A stretch of DNA of 64,000 bases, from positions 124,001 through 188,000 of the forward strand of contig NZ_NNRM01000039.1 of the NCBI RefSeq assembly GCF_002252525.1, given 5' to 3'. The notes beneath the pieces are model-generated. The model ran no database searches. It saw only the letters and a list, made by a program, of their open reading frames with translations, and was not told the DNA's origin. Below are positions 16,291 to 24,710 of this stretch, piece after piece; positions within the stretch are counted from its first letter, which is position 1; each line of letters opens with the position of its first letter. The stretch comes from Brucella pseudogrignonensis. GTDB lineage: Bacteria > Pseudomonadota > Alphaproteobacteria > Rhizobiales > Rhizobiaceae. A program made the translations under genes and the position numbers.

Positions 16291-16917
16291 ATGAGCAGCC
16301 GATCGCAGAAGCCGTTGAAAGCTCTCGCTCTCAACGCGACATTGAAAACGTCTGACAAGCAGTCCTCGACAAAAAAGCTGTTATCCTATATCGAAACTGA
16401 GCTTCATCCGTTTGGTGTGGAAACCGAACATGTCCTTCTGACAGATTTTACCATCGCGCCTGGCGTCAGCTCGGATGAAGGTGGGGATGATCAATGGCCC
16501 GAGCTGCGACAGAAAATCGTCGAAGCCGATATTATTCTGATCGGCACGCCGATCTGGCTCGGCCAACCATCCAGCGTCTGCAAACGCGCTTTGGAACGTA
16601 TGGACGCGTTTTTATCGGAAACCGATGACAAAAACCGCATGCCCTCCTACGGACGCGTCGCGGCTGTCGCTGTGGTAGGAAACGAGGACGGAGCGCATCA
16701 TGTTTCGGCCGAGCTTTTTCAGGCGCTCAATGATGTTGGCTTCACATTGCCTGCCAACGCCGTCACCTACTGGGTGGGGGAGGCCATGCAGTCCACTAAT
16801 TTTATCGATCTCGACGAAATCCCCGACGCCGTTGTGACCGCCACCAGGCTGCTGGCAGCCAATTGTGTTCACCTGGCTGCATGTTTGCGAAACAAGCCCT
16901 ACCCGGGCTTCACGTGA
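16291..16917 (+). CDS. Flavodoxin-fold NAD(P)H-dependent oxidoreductase
   Basis: From ATG 16291 (RBS AAAGGAA) the 208-residue product shows a flavodoxin-like fold: LKALALNATLKTSDKQSSTKKLL at the N-terminus corresponds to the FMN-phosphate loop, and EADIILIGTPIWLGQPSSVCKRALERMD is the conserved NADPH-dependent FMN reductase segment. It likely reduces FMN, quinones or similar acceptors. The open frame upstream of 16291 overlaps the katE promoter side and is not supported. It is convergent with the glycosylase gene at 16983. Confidence 0.85.
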   Translation: MSSRSQKPLKALALNATLKTSDKQSSTKKLLSYIETELHPFGVETEHVLLTDFTIAPGVSSDEGGDDQWPELRQKIVEADIILIGTPIWLGQPSSVCKRALERMDAFLSETDDKNRMPSYGRVAAVAVVGNEDGAHHVSAELFQALNDVGFTLPANAVTYWVGEAMQSTNFIDLDEIPDAVVTATRLLAANCVHLAACLRNKPYPGFT

Positions 16918-16982
16918 TACAGGGGCGAAACTCCGATAGCCGCTTTCTTAGCCGGAGCGCGATGTTGGGGTGGCCGTAACCA

Positions 16983-17552
16983 TCACGTCAGTCTGCGGGC
17001 AGGCGGGCGGCTGACATAAGGACTTCCTGAAAGCCAAAACCGCCAGGCAACCTCCTGCGCGCGGCTGATCCCGATGCGCGGGCCTGTTTCAATGTGTGGA
17101 TCCGCCTGTGAAGCGATGAGTTCGAACGGCTGATCAAAAAGTGGCGCGCCGTCAAACTCAGCGGTAACCCCCATCGCCTGGGCAAGTTTCGCAGGCCCTG
17201 AGCACAAAGCCAACCCATTGCTGGTCCCTCTTCTTTGTTGCATGAAAGCAAGACCCTTGGCGGGTGCTAGCGCTCGCAACAAGACAGCAGAACCATCCAG
17301 GCAGACAAAGTTCAAACACCAATGCAGACCGTATATTCGATAGACATAAGCATGCCCAGGAGGTCCAAACATCGAACGATTTCTTCGGGTCTGGCCTTTG
17401 AAGCTGTGGGAGGCGGGATCCATCCGGTTATAGGCTTCGGTCTCCACAATCATGCCCCCAATTCCCTCGATCGTTAGTTCCCAGCCGATGAGCTGCGGTG
17501 CCACCACACTCGCATCGCGGGCAAAGAAAGATTGAAGATCATTATTTTTCAA
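16983..17552 (-). CDS. 3-methyladenine DNA glycosylase (AAG/MPG family)
   Basis: The 189-residue product has the AAG/MPG signature: APQLIGWELTIEGIGGMIVETEAYNRMDPASHSF with the catalytic Glu (IVETEAY), then GPPGHAYVYRIYGLHWCLNFVC, and SGPAKLAQAMG. It removes alkylated purines such as 3-methyladenine from DNA, the first step of base excision repair. Length is normal. It stands next to katE and other stress-protective genes; no exact EcfG site is visible upstream. Confidence 0.94.
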   Translation of the reverse strand: MKNNDLQSFFARDASVVAPQLIGWELTIEGIGGMIVETEAYNRMDPASHSFKGQTRRNRSMFGPPGHAYVYRIYGLHWCLNFVCLDGSAVLLRALAPAKGLAFMQQRRGTSNGLALCSGPAKLAQAMGVTAEFDGAPLFDQPFELIASQADPHIETGPRIGISRAQEVAWRFWLSGSPYVSRPPARRLT

Positions 17553-17955
17553 TGGGGAACATCTCCCTAAAACCGGCGGCGTTCCGTGTTAATTTGGCGC
17601 GAGGGGATTGCACGTTCGCGGCAAAACATCAGCTGTTCCGACGCTTCCTTGTTCCCTGGCTGCTGACCCTATCGCCCCCTCTGCCGAACCGCAATGGCTC
17701 ACATTTCCTCATCGGTCGAGAAGTTTGCCTGTCAATTGGAGCGGCTTTCAAACGGGCTTGCGCGCCAATTCGCTGAAGCGAAATTTTGAACGCCAAAGCG
17801 GAAGCGCGGCAATTGTGAAGACGCGCAATAAAAACTCTCCCAAAAGCCAAAGATTTATCTTCGCGCTTCCGCAACCAGCGCACGATCCAGATCGTCAGCC
17901 ACGCGACCAAAGTCGCTCCTTTCCGATGTCATGCACGTTGCAGGCGGATGCTGGG
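17553..17955. other. Intergenic stretch without a gene
   Basis: About 400 bases of short frames without RBS or family resemblance; the right end carries an EcfG promoter at 17956. Confidence 0.5.
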
Positions 17956-17980
17956 GGAACAAAGCTGTTGCGCATTGGTT
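17956..17980 (+). promoter_or_regulatory. EcfG-type promoter, exact consensus
   Basis: GGAAC (17956-17960), 17-base spacer, GTT (17978-17980), upstream of two very small open frames and the DUF3008 gene. Confidence 0.75.
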
Positions 17981-18010
17981 AGGGGCGTCTCCCACAACAG
18001 GAGATTGGAC

Positions 18011-18085
18011 ATGACAGAAGCAAAGAAAGGCTCGTCCGGTGGCTGCGTAGCGCCCATGCCATGGAGAGACAGGCGAAAACAATGA
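18011..18085 (+). CDS. Micro-ORF, 24 residues, behind EcfG promoter
   Basis: ATG 18011 follows a good RBS (CAGGAG, 7-base spacing) and is the first start on the transcript from the promoter at 17956. The 24-residue product is basic (TEAKKGSSGG, then PWRDRRKQ). Its TGA overlaps the ATG of the next micro-ORF, so it might be a leader that couples translation, or the two may be halves of one frameshifted gene. Confidence 0.4.
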   Translation: MTEAKKGSSGGCVAPMPWRDRRKQ

Positions 18086-18174
18086 TGTCTCGAGTTAAAA
18101 AACTATCCGGTGCTGGCCGAAAGCATCCGGCAGCGTCCAACAAGCCTGCGCAACACGAGCCACAGCCTGCATGA
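18082..18174 (+). CDS. Micro-ORF, 30 residues, coupled to previous
   Basis: ATG 18082 overlaps the previous stop. The 30-residue product is basic and Pro/Ala-rich (SRVKKLSGAGRKHPA). It has no RBS of its own, so it depends on coupling or on a frameshift. The DUF3008 gene follows 56 bases later. Confidence 0.35.
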   Translation: MMSRVKKLSGAGRKHPAASNKPAQHEPQPA

Positions 18175-18230
18175 GATTTTAAACGCGATCTTTATTTGCA
18201 AATGATGAAAACACGAAGGGAGTCTTAAAC

Positions 18231-18422
18231 ATGCCTGCCAAGTCAAAAGCGCAACAACAAGCAGCGGGTGCGGCCCTTGCCGCAAAGCGTGGTGAGAAAG
18301 CCAAAGCAGAGCTTCGGGGAGCCTCGAAACAAATGGAAAACACGATGAGTAAAAAAGAGCTCGAGGAACTCGCTTCAACCAAACACAAGGGCAAGCCTTC
18401 GCATAAGAAAAAGCAATCATAA
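18231..18422 (+). CDS. DUF3008 family small stress protein
   Basis: The 63-residue, highly charged product begins PAKSKAQQQAAGAALAAKRGE and contains GASKQMENTMSKKELEELASTKHKGKP, the full DUF3008 pattern. The protein is small, basic and probably helical or disordered. RBS GAAGGGAG. It probably belongs to the transcript that starts at the EcfG promoter at 17956. The family is frequent in alphaproteobacteria and is without known function. Confidence 0.9.
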   Translation: MPAKSKAQQQAAGAALAAKRGEKAKAELRGASKQMENTMSKKELEELASTKHKGKPSHKKKQS

Positions 18423-18628
18423 AGCAATCCTGGCCGCGAACAGCCCGACGGCTGGCAGTTTAAAATAGGGACCAGGGATCAATTATCGATCAGGGTGTGT
18501 CGCGCTCCTACGCACTCGTTGAAGTTCGCGACGCCTAAATTGCCACAGGCTGTCGCCCGCCTTTCATTGTAGGAGGCATGACGTGTGATTTATCGAAATG
18601 CCAATAGATGACCTGTGCTGAAGCGGGT

Positions 18629-18928
18629 TCATTGCTTGCGGTGTTTCACATTATATTCCCGACATGCTTTGGCATCCTGTCCCGGCGCGCATTTCTTGAG
18701 CTTTTCTGCCTTGCGTTGCGCATCTTCCTGCTGCTCCTGCGGAGATTTTGGCGCCGGTTTGCTGTCGGGTGGAACAGGTTTTGCGCCCGTAGTGGAATTG
18801 TTGCCAGGGACCTCGGGTTCTTGTCCACTTGATTGATTGGGAAGGCCGGATTCTTCCGCCGATACGGCGCTGGGCAGATGCCCGAGCGCCAGTGTGAAGA
18901 GGACCGCAGCAATGGTAGCAGGTTTCAT
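18629..18928 (-). CDS. Exported proline/lysine-rich small protein
   Basis: The 99-residue product has a signal peptide (KPATIAAVLFTLALG, cleavage near AVSA before EES), a disordered Pro/Ser-rich middle and a Lys/Gln/Glu-rich C-terminal helix with two cysteines (KKCAPGQDAKACREYN) that could form a disulphide in the periplasm. An exact EcfG promoter lies at 18978-19002, giving a leader of about 45 bases. No known family is recognised. Confidence 0.78.
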   Translation of the reverse strand: MKPATIAAVLFTLALGHLPSAVSAEESGLPNQSSGQEPEVPGNNSTTGAKPVPPDSKPAPKSPQEQQEDAQRKAEKLKKCAPGQDAKACREYNVKHRKQ

Positions 18929-18977
18929 AATTCACTCCTTAGGCTGGACTAGCCTTGACTGCGCTTGCTCCCGACCT

Positions 18978-19002
18978 AACATCGCAGCGGTTCGAATGTT
19001 CC
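18978..19002 (-). promoter_or_regulatory. EcfG-type promoter, exact consensus
   Basis: Minus-strand GGAAC (18998-19002), 17-base spacer, GTT (18978-18980), in front of the exported protein gene at 18629-18928. Confidence 0.78.
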
Positions 19003-19189
19003 GCGCCGCCTCTGGCAACGATAATCATTTTAGCTATAGCCCAAAACCTCCAGCCTCGATGTATTAGTCATTTTCCTGATCGACAACGCGTGAGTTGAAG
19101 CTTTCTGCGGACAATGGTCGCAACCAAACAATCACTGGCAGGGAAACAGAGCCTCATGATGCTTTTCGCTTTGCCTTCATCCGCTGACC

Positions 19190-19528
19190 TCACCATTTGC
19201 CCCAGACGAGAAGGATGACTGCGACCCCGAGCACTGCAGACAGCCCTATGGAAGCTGCATGAAGGCCGCTATCAAGCAGCGTGGAAAGCTTTGGCTTACT
19301 AAGGATATCTCGGCTCTGGATCATTTTAACACATTGAAATATCAACAGATAAGCAATCATTGCCAGAAGACCCGAGGTCCATGCAAAATCCTGCCCAGGC
19401 GTTGGATTGCCCGGCACACCCAGAATCCACGGCAACAGCAGCAAACCGGATAGACAAGCGGCGAAACTGGCAAAGTAGCGTCTGAAGAAGCGAGGAACCA
19501 TCTGAAATCCGGATCCGTTATTTTCCAA
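19190..19528 (-). CDS. Small membrane protein with three TM segments
   Basis: The 112-residue product has three hydrophobic segments (near residues 18-36, 50-68 and 88-108) linked by short loops and a positively charged N-terminal patch (PRFFRRYF). No motif identifies a transporter or enzyme. I see no EcfG site in front. It may be a stress-envelope protein; function unknown. Confidence 0.55.
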   Translation of the reverse strand: MENNGSGFQMVPRFFRRYFASFAACLSGLLLLPWILGVPGNPTPGQDFAWTSGLLAMIAYLLIFQCVKMIQSRDILSKPKLSTLLDSGLHAASIGLSAVLGVAVILLVWGKW

Positions 19529-19604
19529 TGAGTTGCTTATAGCAACAATGATGCAGTGGATGGAAACGACATCGTGACGGGCTCACAAATTCTGGCTCTG
19601 AACT

Positions 19605-19862
19605 CTAGAGATCAACCGGCTTGCCCGATCCTTCTTCTTCAAGTGTAACTGCGACATCCGCATTCGCCGAGAGCCTGACGCGCACATCACTTTCGATATC
19701 AGCAACAAATCCCAGCTCGATATAATGATGATGATCGCGGTGGCCTGGCGAATTATCGGTCTTTTTAAGTTTGATCCGGTTGCCCTCAAGCCGGTCAACG
19801 GTGCCAATATGCACACCATCTGCGCCGATAACCTCCATATTCTCATGAATTCGGTGTTGCAT
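19605..19862 (-). CDS. DUF2171 family protein
   Basis: Start at ATG 19862 is chosen for its strong RBS (GAGGAGGA). The 85-residue product shows the DUF2171/PRC-barrel-like pattern: IHENMEVIGADGVHIGTVDRLEGNRIKLKK followed by a His-rich turn (GHRDHHHYIELGFV) and a short acidic tail. Such small beta-rich proteins occur widely in desiccation- and radiation-tolerant bacteria and in alphaproteobacterial stress islands. Cytoplasmic; function unknown. Confidence 0.85.
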   Translation of the reverse strand: MQHRIHENMEVIGADGVHIGTVDRLEGNRIKLKKTDNSPGHRDHHHYIELGFVADIESDVRVRLSANADVAVTLEEEGSGKPVDL

Positions 19863-20111
19863 CGCTATTTCCTCCTCAAGCGAAATCGACACTTCTTTGA
19901 AATAGTGCATCATCGCAAAAAGGCGATGCCGAATGAAATTTCCCGGCTGATCAGGTAGCGGTTCCTGCTGATTGCTGATGCGCAGCCCCCGGATAGAGTG
20001 CGACTTAATGACCAGAAAGCCTCAATGGCCAATGGTTTTTCCCAGCTTTTCGACGAAACGATACTTGTCTGAAGAAATGGATCCGACTTTTTCCCGATAT
20101 GAGGGCATTTT

Positions 20112-20136
20112 GAAACTTTCTCCCGCATGCCGAGTT
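20112..20136 (+). promoter_or_regulatory. EcfG-like promoter, one mismatch
   Basis: GAAAC (20112-20116), 17-base spacer, GTT (20134-20136), in front of the two micro-membrane proteins that start at 20159. Confidence 0.45.
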
Positions 20137-20158
20137 AATGCAGGGGAGGACACGGCGA

Positions 20159-20242
20159 ATGGGTTGGTTCATCACAGCGGTCTCGATCGCGCTTTTTGCG
20201 TTAATCGTTTTCATGGTCATTTCTGAGCACCGCCGCAGATGA
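20159..20242 (+). CDS. 27-residue single-TM micro-protein
   Basis: ATG 20159 has an excellent RBS (GGGGAGGA, 8-base spacing). The product is 27 residues: one hydrophobic helix (WFITAVSIALFALIVFMVI) and a basic end (SEHRRR), an N-out/C-in micro membrane protein by the positive-inside rule. The stop overlaps the next start as ATGA. The codon usage is ordinary. Function unknown; it may assist a membrane complex. Confidence 0.6.
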   Translation: MGWFITAVSIALFALIVFMVISEHRRR

Positions 20243-20343
20243 TATTTCTCGACGTCGCTTTGTCGGATCAGACATTCCTGGTTGTTGGAGCCGTGATCGC
20301 AACAGCTCTCGCCTGCTTTTTGCTGTGGTGGTTGCCGCATTGA
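20239..20343 (+). CDS. 34-residue single-TM micro-protein
   Basis: Coupled by ATGA to the preceding micro-gene. The 34-residue product has an acidic/polar start (IFLDVALSDQT) and a hydrophobic helix (FLVVGAVIATALACFLLWWLP) that ends with His. Two adjacent, coupled TM peptides suggest a heteromeric micro-complex; this is inference only. Confidence 0.5.
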   Translation: MIFLDVALSDQTFLVVGAVIATALACFLLWWLPH

Positions 20344-20512
20344 TAATGCCCGCCCAGCCGGTTGAGTGTGGCAGTCTTTCCGCGGCTGGCATAGATGGAA
20401 TGGCAGTACCCGAATTTTGCAGAGGGCGGGCAAAATAGCGTCGTCGGTTTGAACCGCATCGCATAAATGCCTATCTTGGCATGAGACTTCATAATTCTCG
20501 CTCGGGAGAGAG

Positions 20513-20884
20513 ATGCCAGGATATTTACAGATAGCGATGATGATCGTCGGTATAGTCACATTTCCCGCGCTTGCAGCAACGGACTCGGAAGTGGTGACGG
20601 ACCTGGCGAGCAAATGCCTGAGCTTGCCCCCCGACACCAGCTACAATCGAGCATCCGCGACCTTTGAAGTGAGCTACGACGCGAGTGGCAAGCTTACAAG
20701 GATCATCACAGTCGAATTTCAGCCCGTAAGGCAGGCCGGCGAAGCTTTCGCAATTGCCGCGCAAGATGCCATTTTGCAATGCGCCAGCCAGACGCGTGTG
20801 CAGTCACGAACCATTCGGGTGGTGCTGCGTTATTTCGAACAAAATTCCAATGGCCCGCTGATTATGAAAAAACCGCTCCGCTAG
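20513..20884 (+). CDS. Exported protein with TonB/TolA C-terminal-like domain
   Basis: The 123-residue product has a signal peptide (GYLQIAMMIVGIVTFPALAA, cleavage near residue 22) and a compact periplasmic domain in which ASATFEVSYDASGKLTRIITVEF followed by helix QAGEAFAIAAQDAILQCA resembles the TonB/TolA C-terminal fold. Two cysteines (KCLSLP and LQCASQ) could be bridged. RBS GGGAGAG. It could interact with outer-membrane or Tol components; the assignment to the fold is by eye. Confidence 0.65.
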   Translation: MPGYLQIAMMIVGIVTFPALAATDSEVVTDLASKCLSLPPDTSYNRASATFEVSYDASGKLTRIITVEFQPVRQAGEAFAIAAQDAILQCASQTRVQSRTIRVVLRYFEQNSNGPLIMKKPLR

Positions 20885-21092
20885 CCAAGCGCGCTTTTCC
20901 GCACGCAATCGGGCCATGGATCGAAACGATTGGCCCCTCTTAATTCGATCAGCATCCTATCACCCTCATACCACGAACAGGCGGATCAATTGGCAGATGA
21001 TGCCGATTTATTTTTGACTTTGTTTCTTGACAGGGAGTCCAGTCTCCTTACTTCACTCGTCATTCACATCCTGTGAATTGGAGGGACTTTAA

Positions 21093-21293
21093 ATGCGTAA
21101 AATTGGACTGTGCCTGGTTGCACTGATGGCAATCTCCGGATGTACATCGACCGAAAAAGACCTCAGCGTTGGCACCGTTGCCGGTGCTGCGATTGGCGGT
21201 ATCGCCGGTGGTGGACGCGGCGCTCTGATCGGTGCGGGAGCCGGGGCAGTCGGTGGCCTTCTTGTTCGCAATCTGCGCAATGGCAACTGCTAA
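21093..21293 (+). CDS. Glycine-zipper outer-membrane lipoprotein
   Basis: The 66-residue product has a lipoprotein signal with lipobox AISGC at residue 16, then a Gly/Ala zipper (VGTVAGAAIGGIAGGGRGALIGAG) typical of small OsmB/SlyB/17-kDa-antigen-type lipoproteins, and ends RNGNC. RBS GGAGGGA. Upstream, TTGACA near 21027 with TACTTC 16 bases later is a possible housekeeping promoter. Envelope-stress role is inferred from the family. Confidence 0.85.
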   Translation: MRKIGLCLVALMAISGCTSTEKDLSVGTVAGAAIGGIAGGGRGALIGAGAGAVGGLLVRNLRNGNC

Positions 21294-21567
21294 TATCGCG
21301 ATCGGCATGGCCGGATTTACACGGCACGCTGCCGCTAGAAGCAACTGGGCGGCGTTCAATCTCCGCCCAGCTGACCCATCTTCCAACACCGGATCATTTG
21401 AAACCGCCACAAGCCACAGCCAGACAACTGCGAGCTTTTAAACCGCTTTCCCCTCTTTACAGAACTGCCAGCCGTCTATCGCAAATGACGGCGAAGTGCA
21501 TGATCGCCCCTCGCAAAATTGGCGTTGCAGTGGGACTTTTGCGATCCGCATTCTTTTTTGAATCTTT
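21294..21567. other. Intergenic stretch without a gene
   Basis: About 270 bases between the lipoprotein and the next promoter; only short non-homologous frames. Confidence 0.45.
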
Positions 21568-21592
21568 GAAACCAAAAGCCTTGCGCTGCGTT
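21568..21592 (+). promoter_or_regulatory. EcfG-like promoter, one mismatch
   Basis: GAAAC (21568-21572), 17-base spacer, GTT (21590-21592), in front of the DUF883-like gene at 21649. Confidence 0.5.
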
Positions 21593-21648
21593 TTTCTTTC
21601 GCATCGCAGCCTTCGCTGCCCACCCATTATTGAAAAGGAATAGTCTCA

Positions 21649-21942
21649 ATGGCAAACGAACCAGAAAACACTGTCGCCGATCAGATCAGCGAACTTCGTA
21701 GCCAGCTGAGCAGTCTGTCGTCGCAGCTTGCCGATCGACTGGGATCTGCAACCGACAAGGCTGACAACGCCTTGTCATCAGCCTCATCAGCCTTTGACGA
21801 TGTTGCGTCCAGTGCGCGTTATCACGGGGAACGTGTCCTCAATGCGGCGCGAGAAAATCCCGGAGCCACCACCGCGACACTGGCAACTGTCGGTATTGTC
21901 GGTGTGCTGGCTGGTATGTTGCTTGGTCGTTGCCGTCGATAG
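21649..21942 (+). CDS. DUF883 / ElaB-YqjD-like membrane-anchored protein
   Basis: The 97-residue product has an amphipathic helical N-terminal part (DQISELRSQLSSLSSQLADRLG) and a C-terminal transmembrane anchor (about residues 74-92, LATVGIVGVLAGMLLG) with a terminal RCRR, as in the DUF883/ElaB-YqjD-YgaM family. In E. coli these proteins tether ribosomes to the inner membrane in stationary phase; a similar role is possible here. The GENPGATT-like segment before the anchor (ARENPGATTATLA) is conserved in the family. Terminator follows at 22175. Confidence 0.85.
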   Translation: MANEPENTVADQISELRSQLSSLSSQLADRLGSATDKADNALSSASSAFDDVASSARYHGERVLNAARENPGATTATLATVGIVGVLAGMLLGRCRR

Positions 21943-22174
21943 AAGCGCGGTTTGACACAACAATCGAAAAGGGCGGCATGTGCGAAACGCTCATAGCCGC
22001 CCTTAAGCTTGCCTGATCAGTCGCGATGGCGGGTCCCCGCAAGCGATGCAGGCTTTTATCACCTGGTTGCCATGGCTGGCCTGAGGACGCAGGATCAAAA
22101 ACCGAACCTTTACGCGATTTTCTCAGCGCTTTATCTCAGCCATCGGGGTTTTCACGGCGACCAGGGCGCCAAGG

Positions 22175-22200
22175 GCGCGCTTTAATCTAGCGCGCTTTTT
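22175..22200 (+). terminator. Rho-independent terminator
   Basis: Stem GCGCGCT / AGCGCGC with a 7-base loop followed by TTTTT. It overlaps the 3' end of the convergent lipocalin gene. Confidence 0.75.
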
Positions 22201-22732
22201 GCTGGGATACCCATAATATCTTGCTTGCGTCGACATGGAGGTCGCGCGCAACGCCCAGCGCCCTGTTTTTAAGGCTTTGCGTGAGTTTGGATTGACGCGA
22301 CAACACCCAGAAATACTTATTTGGGTTGGGACCCACAACAATTGCCCATTGATAATCGTCATCCAGAGCAACAATATTGTAGCCGCCATAAAATGGTGGG
22401 AAGAACGAGACCTTCAGCGCCCCCACATCCTTTGTCTCGACGAACTTCGCTTTGCCAATCGCTTCCCGAACCTTTGCCTTGGCCGGATCATAGCCCGCAT
22501 TCACAACCCTGATCGTGCCGTCACGATTAAGCGAATATTGGGCCGTTGTGTCAGTCATTCCGCGTTCGAAGCGGTTCTCGATGCGACCAAGTTCATACCA
22601 CGTGCCAAGATAGCGGTTTGCATCGAAATTGCGGACCGGGACAATTCCAGCCTGTCTGTTGACAGATTTGGCGTAACCGGCACAGCCAACCAGGGCAACG
22701 AGAGAAACCAGAGCGAATATTCGATATTTCAT
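22187..22732 (-). CDS. blc: Outer-membrane lipocalin (Blc-like lipoprotein)
   Basis: From ATG 22732 the 181-residue product has a lipoprotein signal with lipobox ALVGC, then the lipocalin signature RYLGTWYELGRIENRFERGM near residue 40, YSLNRDGTIRVVNAGYD, FFPPFYGGYNIVALDDDYQWAIVVGP and YFWVLSRQ, all matching bacterial lipocalin Blc. It binds fatty acids or lysophospholipids on the periplasmic side of the outer membrane and is induced at entry into stationary phase in E. coli. Length is normal. The open frame upstream of 22732 is unsupported. Confidence 0.95.
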   Translation of the reverse strand: MKYRIFALVSLVALVGCAGYAKSVNRQAGIVPVRNFDANRYLGTWYELGRIENRFERGMTDTTAQYSLNRDGTIRVVNAGYDPAKAKVREAIGKAKFVETKDVGALKVSFFPPFYGGYNIVALDDDYQWAIVVGPNPNKYFWVLSRQSKLTQSLKNRALGVARDLHVDASKILWVSQQKAR

Positions 22733-23301
22733 GGGGCCACCTATTGCTATCCTCTCCGCACCAATTAGCGTTGCCGCGTTCGTTTTCAACGGGATGGCGC
22801 AACGCGCTCGGATCACCACGTCTCCACCCATCAACACCGCAATCAGCGCCAATCGCTTTTTGCGAAAGAGGCAACAACGTGCGTCAGGAGCAATTGGCCT
22901 CATTGAGCCGGCAGCCAATCCAGGGCGGCCAGCTCCTTTCTCCTCGGCTGATATGCTCCCTCCGAATTGGAGTTGTTGCCATTTGAAAATCGTGATGGAG
23001 TTGCATGCGCTTGTCTCCTGCCTTTCAAGCGCTTGCTCCGGACTGGGTTGGCTGCGATGTTTATACAACCGTCCGGAGCAACCTCAGACCTATTCTGCCT
23101 GTTCGCGTCTCGCTTGTGAGCTGCCTGGGCCTTGCACCACCTCAATTAGCAAGCGGTCCGGCAGGAATTTTGATCATTTCCTGTAGCCCTCCCTTGTGCG
23201 GCACTTCTATTCTCCCTCGCGTAATAGCTGGCGATATATTGGGATGTTTTTTCGCAGTGCTCTCGGCTTACTCTTTGCCGCATTTTTCAACGAGATCGCT
23301 T
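22733..23301. other. Intergenic stretch without a gene
   Basis: About 570 bases with only short shadow frames on both strands. No exact EcfG or clear housekeeping promoter seen for the lipocalin. Confidence 0.45.
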
Positions 23302-23839
23302 ATGAATTACTATGTAAAATCTATGTCAGCCACGCTGATGCTCGCCGTCTTGTCTTCCACCTGTGCCGCGCAGGCCTGTAATTCAACGGTGCTGACGGTC
23401 AAGGACTGGTCCGTCATCGAAGCAGGCACCCAAACCGGACGTCTGGAAACCATCATTCAATCCAATGCCTCACAAAAAACTAACCGTGATAAACGCTTCG
23501 ATCGTTTTTGAAGACGCCGAAGGCGACATGTTATTTTCATCCTATATTGATCAGGGCCTGACCCTAGCACCCCACGAGACACACGGATTTCAGGCAACCA
23601 TTATGAAGGCGGAAGCGCTTTACCACCTGCGCAAACAAACGATGAAAGCCAGCGTCTGCATGAGATCCCTGAAATATAGTGATGGTCGTATCCAGAATTT
23701 CGATTCAGGCCGACCCAAATTATCCAGCAGCCGTCATCTTCTCTTGAAAACTGCAAGTGATCTTTTGTGTGCAATGACAGTCCGAGCAAGTCTGGCCGGC
23801 CAACGCCACAGGGTTGAATCCCGCGGTCACTGGGAGTAG
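23302..23839 (+). pseudogene. Frameshifted exported protein
   Basis: From ATG 23302 the reading frame encodes a signal peptide (ending CAAQAC) and about 50 residues with VLTVKDWSVIEAGTQ, then leaves frame. A second frame continues the same kind of protein (KKLTVINASIVFEDAEGDML, then YIDQGLTLAPHETHGFQATI) to 23839. The switch coincides with an A6 run near 23473; removing one A restores a continuous protein of about 175 residues. The end of the second frame looks irregular. Either a real frameshift mutation or a sequencing error in the homopolymer. Family not recognised. Confidence 0.6.
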
Positions 23840-23891
23840 ATTACAAAGGATCACGACCCTTCCTCATCGGCTCCAGGATTGAAGCGACCCT

Positions 23892-24710
23892 ATGAAATTC
23901 CCCGGCAAACGATTGATCGTAGAATATAAGAATCGCCGCGCGCGCAAGAACGTGACATCGCTCTGGGGGGATATAAATATCAAGGAAATCGCGCGCGCGG
24001 TTGAAGATGACACTGCAGCCCCTTCCGATATCAAGAAAGATACGCCTCCAGCGCCTGAGCAAGAAACTCCAGTGGCAACAGCTGCAGAAAAGGGCGTAGT
24101 GCCGGCACTGACTGGCGGTCGCATCCTCGCGGCAATACCGCCGGCTACTCCCTTCGATAAGGCGCCAAAGCAACGTCAGGCAAAAAAAGCTAACATAGAA
24201 TTTGCTGCGTCAGCAAGGCATGAGGGAGCGGCAAAGCCCACCTCTCAAGCGGGGGCTGACAACAGCCCGAGGATTGCTTCCGCCACAGATACCACCCTAT
24301 CGCCGAAAATCGATCCGCAGCGAATGCCTAGATCCGGTCCGTCCGATCTGTCTGAAGAAACGGCCACTGCAGTAGCGATGACGGACGAGAGCAGCGTGCC
24401 GGTCGCAAAGCCTGCCCATCGCAAGTCCGCACCGGTCGACCAAGCGCCTGCTGCGAATGCCAAGCCCGACCAACTGGATAGAAAAATCCGCAGCGTCAAG
24501 GCCAGGACGGTCAATCACGCACAACGGCAAGCGCCACGACAGCCATCGGTGGGTTTCTACCAGATCCCGGCAGATATCAACGAAGACATCGCCAAGCTTA
24601 AGAAGGAAAACACCGAGCTCAAGCGATCGCTGATCAAACAGTTGCAGGCGGAGAACAGACGGCTGGAAAAAATGATCCTGCGCGCGTCCAGTCCGATCGA
24701 AACCAGGTGA
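23892..24710 (+). CDS. SyrB-like protein with C-terminal coiled coil
   Basis: The 272-residue product begins with FPGKRLIVEYKNRRARKNVTSLWGDINIKEIAR, a basic N-terminal box seen in rhizobial SyrB-related proteins, continues with about 170 residues of low-complexity Ala/Pro/Lys/Thr sequence and ends in a leucine-rich coiled coil (DIAKLKKENTELKRSLIKQL, then ENRRLEKMI). The C-terminal coiled coil resembles that of the SyrB-like protein at 30140-30691. Soluble, probably disordered in the middle. A DNA-associated regulatory role is inferred from SyrB; not shown by sequence. Confidence 0.65.
   Translation: MKFPGKRLIVEYKNRRARKNVTSLWGDINIKEIARAVEDDTAAPSDIKKDTPPAPEQETPVATAAEKGVVPALTGGRILAAIPPATPFDKAPKQRQAKKANIEFAASARHEGAAKPTSQAGADNSPRIASATDTTLSPKIDPQRMPRSGPSDLSEETATAVAMTDESSVPVAKPAHRKSAPVDQAPAANAKPDQLDRKIRSVKARTVNHAQRQAPRQPSVGFYQIPADINEDIAKLKKENTELKRSLIKQLQAENRRLEKMILRASSPIETR

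Noticed and set aside
20005-20637. Long minus-strand open frame of 210 codons
   Set aside because: It is antisense to the two micro-proteins and the exported TonB-like protein, which have RBS, signal-peptide and TM features; the frame shows Cys/Arg-rich shadow composition.
22733-23068. Long N-terminal extension of the lipocalin frame
   Set aside because: The lipoprotein signal with lipobox starts exactly at 22732; the extension has no homology and would bury the signal peptide.
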